Shown piece by piece: positions 62,092 through 64,000 of a stretch of 64,000 nt of DNA. Numbering within the stretch: position 1 is the stretch's first letter; each line of letters begins with the position of its first letter. A program made the position numbers and the translations under genes. Under the pieces are notes generated by a model. That model was given only the letters and a program-made list of their open reading frames with translations. It did no database searches and was not told the origin of the DNA. This DNA is from Desulfitobacterium_A sp035539115 (GTDB lineage: Bacteria > Bacillota > Desulfitobacteriia > Desulfitobacteriales > Desulfitobacteriaceae): contig NZ_DATLJA010000020.1 of the NCBI RefSeq assembly GCF_035539115.1, positions 1 to 64,000 on the forward strand. The letters run 5' to 3'.

Positions 62092-62154
62092 AGCTGGAGT
62101 TAGCAGGAAATAAGGAAAAAGTGTAGAATGCTTTCAGCATGGCAGGTGTAATTC

Positions 62155-62856
62155 GTGAGTATTGAAGACAACTTAAAACAGATTCAGCAAAGAATCAGTG
62201 TGGCTGCAGAACGTGCAGGACGGCAGCCAGAAGGGATTAAGCTTCTGGCAGTGAGTAAGACGATGAGTGTAGAAACCGTCGAAGAGGCCTACCAGGCGGG
62301 GCAACGCGTTTTTGCCGAAAATCGGGTACAGGAATGGCTCGAAAAGGCCCCCGTCTTACCTAAAGATTGTGAGTGGCATTTAATTGGGCGTCTGCAAACG
62401 AATAAAGTGAAGTATTTGGATAATCATATTACTTTAATCCATTCCCTCGACCGCTTGAGTCTTCTTAAAACCCTTGAAGAACAGGGTACTAAGCGAGATA
62501 TCATTTGGCCTGTGCTCGTCGAGGTTAATACGGCACAAGACCCGGATAAAGCTGGGTTGATGAGGGAAGAGGTTGAGGATTTTTTAAATATAATAGCAGA
62601 CTGTCCACATGTTAGGGCGCAAGGATTGATGACGATTGGGGCCTTAGATGCTAGTACTGGAGAAACACAAATGTTTTTTCGGGAGCTGCGCCAGATTCGG
62701 GATACCTTACAGAAAAAAGATATTCCCCAGGTTACACTCAAAGAGCTCTCGATGGGAATGAGTCGGGATTTTGAACTGGCCATTGCGGAGGGAGCGACGA
62801 TGATCCGGGTTGGACGGCAAATTTTTGGGGAACGCCAAGGGTATGTTAACATTTAA
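62155..62856 (+). CDS. ylmE: YggS/YlmE family pyridoxal-phosphate-binding protein
   Basis: 233 aa, GTG start. PLP lysine motif LLAVSKTMSVETVEEAYQAG, FAENRVQEWLEK, WHLIGRLQTNKVKYL, GLMTIGAL and SMGMSRDFELAIAEGATMIRVGRQIFG. PLP homeostasis protein without known catalysis. First of the ylmE-sepF-yggT-ylmH run. Confidence 0.95.
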   Translation: MSIEDNLKQIQQRISVAAERAGRQPEGIKLLAVSKTMSVETVEEAYQAGQRVFAENRVQEWLEKAPVLPKDCEWHLIGRLQTNKVKYLDNHITLIHSLDRLSLLKTLEEQGTKRDIIWPVLVEVNTAQDPDKAGLMREEVEDFLNIIADCPHVRAQGLMTIGALDASTGETQMFFRELRQIRDTLQKKDIPQVTLKELSMGMSRDFELAIAEGATMIRVGRQIFGERQGYVNI

Positions 62857-62892
62857 ATTGAAAATAAATAGTTTTAAAGGAGGATATATTAT

Positions 62893-63339
62893 ATGGCCAA
62901 AATATTTGACAAAGTAATTGGAATTATGGGATTTGCTGATGATGAGGTTGATGAAGAACTGATGGAAGAGGAAGAAAGAGAAAAGGAGGTTCAGGAAGGG
63001 CGACCTTCTAGCCGGAAAGGTGCACAAGTCGTAAGTATTCATAGTCAGAAACAAGTAAAAGTTGTTGTTTTAGAACCGACAACTTTTGATGAATCCCAAA
63101 ATATTGCGGATCAATTGAAAAATCGTCGACCTGTTATTGTCAATTTAGAGAACGTCGATCATAATCTCGCAAAACGGATCGTTGATTTTGTCAGCGGTGC
63201 AACCTATGCACTGGGTGGAAATATGCAAAAAGTAGGTCAAGGAATCTTTCTCTTCGTTCCCAATAATGTGGATATTTCCGGGGAGTCACGTGAAGATAGC
63301 AAAGAAAAAGGATTTTCCTGGTCATTAACTAGCAAATAA
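62893..63339 (+). CDS. sepF: Cell division protein SepF
   Basis: 148 aa, ATG with AAAGGAGG upstream. An N-terminal membrane-binding amphipathic helix (MAKIFDKVIGIMGFADDEVD), an acidic linker and the SepF core (VVLEPTTFDESQNIADQLKN, VNLENVDHNLAKRIVDFVSG, VGQGIFLFVPNNVDIS). It tethers FtsZ to the membrane and can replace FtsA, which fits the absence of ftsA here. Confidence 0.95.
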   Translation: MAKIFDKVIGIMGFADDEVDEELMEEEEREKEVQEGRPSSRKGAQVVSIHSQKQVKVVVLEPTTFDESQNIADQLKNRRPVIVNLENVDHNLAKRIVDFVSGATYALGGNMQKVGQGIFLFVPNNVDISGESREDSKEKGFSWSLTSK

Positions 63340-63344
63340 GGAGT

Positions 63345-63641
63345 GTGATATCTATCCTCACTTTTATTTATCAAGTCATAGATGCAGTTTTGATGCTCCT
63401 AGGATATGCGATTGTCCTTCAGGCTCTAATGTCATGGGTTCCCCAGTTGTCGAATTCTCGGTTCGGTCGTCTTCTCAATGATATTACTGAGCCTCTACTG
63501 AGACCTTTTCAACGGTTTCAAATTGGTGGAAGGGGATTTGGAATTGATATTTCACCGATTTTAGCTTATTTTGCACTTTATCTCATACGATTGTTGGTTT
63601 TACCCATGATCCTTAACACTTTGCTTAGGTTAGGTTTATGA
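63345..63641 (+). CDS. YggT/YlmG family membrane protein
   Basis: 98 aa with two hydrophobic hairpin segments; motifs VLQALMSWVPQL, DITEPLLRPFQRF and GIDISPILAYFALYLI fit the YggT family. The only in-frame start near the AAGGAG site is the GTG at 63345, spaced just 1-2 nt from it, so the start is unsure. Its stop overlaps the next start (ATGA). Confidence 0.88.
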   Translation: MISILTFIYQVIDAVLMLLGYAIVLQALMSWVPQLSNSRFGRLLNDITEPLLRPFQRFQIGGRGFGIDISPILAYFALYLIRLLVLPMILNTLLRLGL

Positions 63642-64000
63642 AACACTGGATCGATCGGTGTGTTTTAGGATTCTGGCAGGATAAAGAGATGCGTCTCGAA
63701 GCGGCACATCTCTTAGATCTTGCTGATGCAGTACTTGAAGAACAGCTTCCCCTAAGGACTCCTTTCTTGGGATTAGGTTTAGCGCAATGGTTTGAGGGGG
63801 TTCTCCAAAAAGAATCTTTGAGTTATCAGATCCAGGGAGGATTTCCAGACTCGGAAAGAGTGTGTTATTTCCTTAGTAAGAATTCTGACGATTTTGAACA
63901 GGTACGAGAAGGAATCGCTCTTCTAACGGTGGTTTCTTTGGATCCCCATGTCGACTTAGAACACCGACAAATTTTGGGATCGCTGATGGGGCTCGGTTTA
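63638..64000 (+). CDS. ylmH: YlmH family S4-domain RNA-binding protein (partial)
   Basis: Start ATG at 63638 overlaps the yggT stop; 121 codons are visible before the window ends. The N-terminal domain (DRCVLGFWQDKEMRLEAAHLLDLAD..., GGFPDSERVCYFLS) matches YlmH; the C-terminal S4 domain lies beyond. YlmH binds ribosomal RNA and has a role in ribosome rescue in B. subtilis. The truncation is due to the window only. Confidence 0.82.
   Translation, partial: MKHWIDRCVLGFWQDKEMRLEAAHLLDLADAVLEEQLPLRTPFLGLGLAQWFEGVLQKESLSYQIQGGFPDSERVCYFLSKNSDDFEQVREGIALLTVVSLDPHVDLEHRQILGSLMGLGL

Overview
The window looks like chromosome of an anaerobic, endospore-forming low-to-mid GC Firmicute of the Clostridia (Peptococcaceae / Desulfitobacteriaceae type, e.g. 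Desulfitobacterium or Desulfosporosinus; the genus is inference). Reasons: a spoIIGA-sigE-sigG locus next to ftsZ, a clostridial 2[4Fe-4S] ferredoxin, a molybdopterin (CISM-type) respiratory reductase operon, frequent GTG/TTG starts and strong AGGAGG-type ribosome binding sites. Almost every gene is on the + strand. No rRNA, tRNA, CRISPR array, transposase or phage gene was found.

Layout. 1-7.9 kb: a LytR-CpsA-Psr protein, a FapA/DUF342 protein, the molybdenum cofactor pair moeA-mobB, then a minus-strand AT-rich islet (GNAT acetyltransferase plus a 57-aa ORF) and a short Na/Pi cotransporter, followed by a plus-strand GNAT. 8-17 kb: tldD-tldE, PHP and HD-GYP-like phosphohydrolases, an unknown protein, a MoxR ATPase / VWA pair with a structured leader, a 51-aa zinc ribbon and a ferredoxin. 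17.4-25.5 kb: a PerR/Fur regulator behind a consensus promoter, an odd membrane protein with a glycosidase-like ectodomain, a MetE-like protein, a DUF1858 protein, an orphan lipoamide dehydrogenase and a purine-type permease. 25.6-36.3 kb: a TtrA-like molybdoenzyme, TorD-like chaperone, four-cluster ferredoxin and NrfD subunit, then a binding protein, histidine kinase and NtrC-type regulator. A well-formed sigma-54 promoter and two copies of a TGAC-N5-GTCA palindrome lie before the reductase, so the locus reads as a self-contained, ligand-sensing respiratory module.

36.4-64 kb: the division and cell wall (dcw) cluster: mraZ-rsmH-ftsL-PBP-murE-murF-mraY-murD-ftsW-murG-unknown-murB-murA-ftsQ-sbp-ftsZ, then spoIIGA-sigE-sigG, ylmC, pgeF, a PhoP/PhoR-like pair, an HlyD-like protein, ylmE, sepF, yggT and the start of ylmH. 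murC and ftsA are missing from their usual places; an unknown 270-aa protein sits between murG and murB.

The most striking non-coding content is two families of dispersed intergenic repeats. Family A is a 45-50 nt anchor plus variable GC-rich hairpins ending in a T-rich tract. Family B is a 0.3-0.65 kb mosaic with short inverted ends and modules that are shuffled and inverted between copies. They fill the long gaps at 11.1, 13.2, 20.3, 40.5, 45.0, 48.1 and 53.7 kb, including four gaps inside the otherwise tightly packed dcw operon. No gene for their mobility is in the window.
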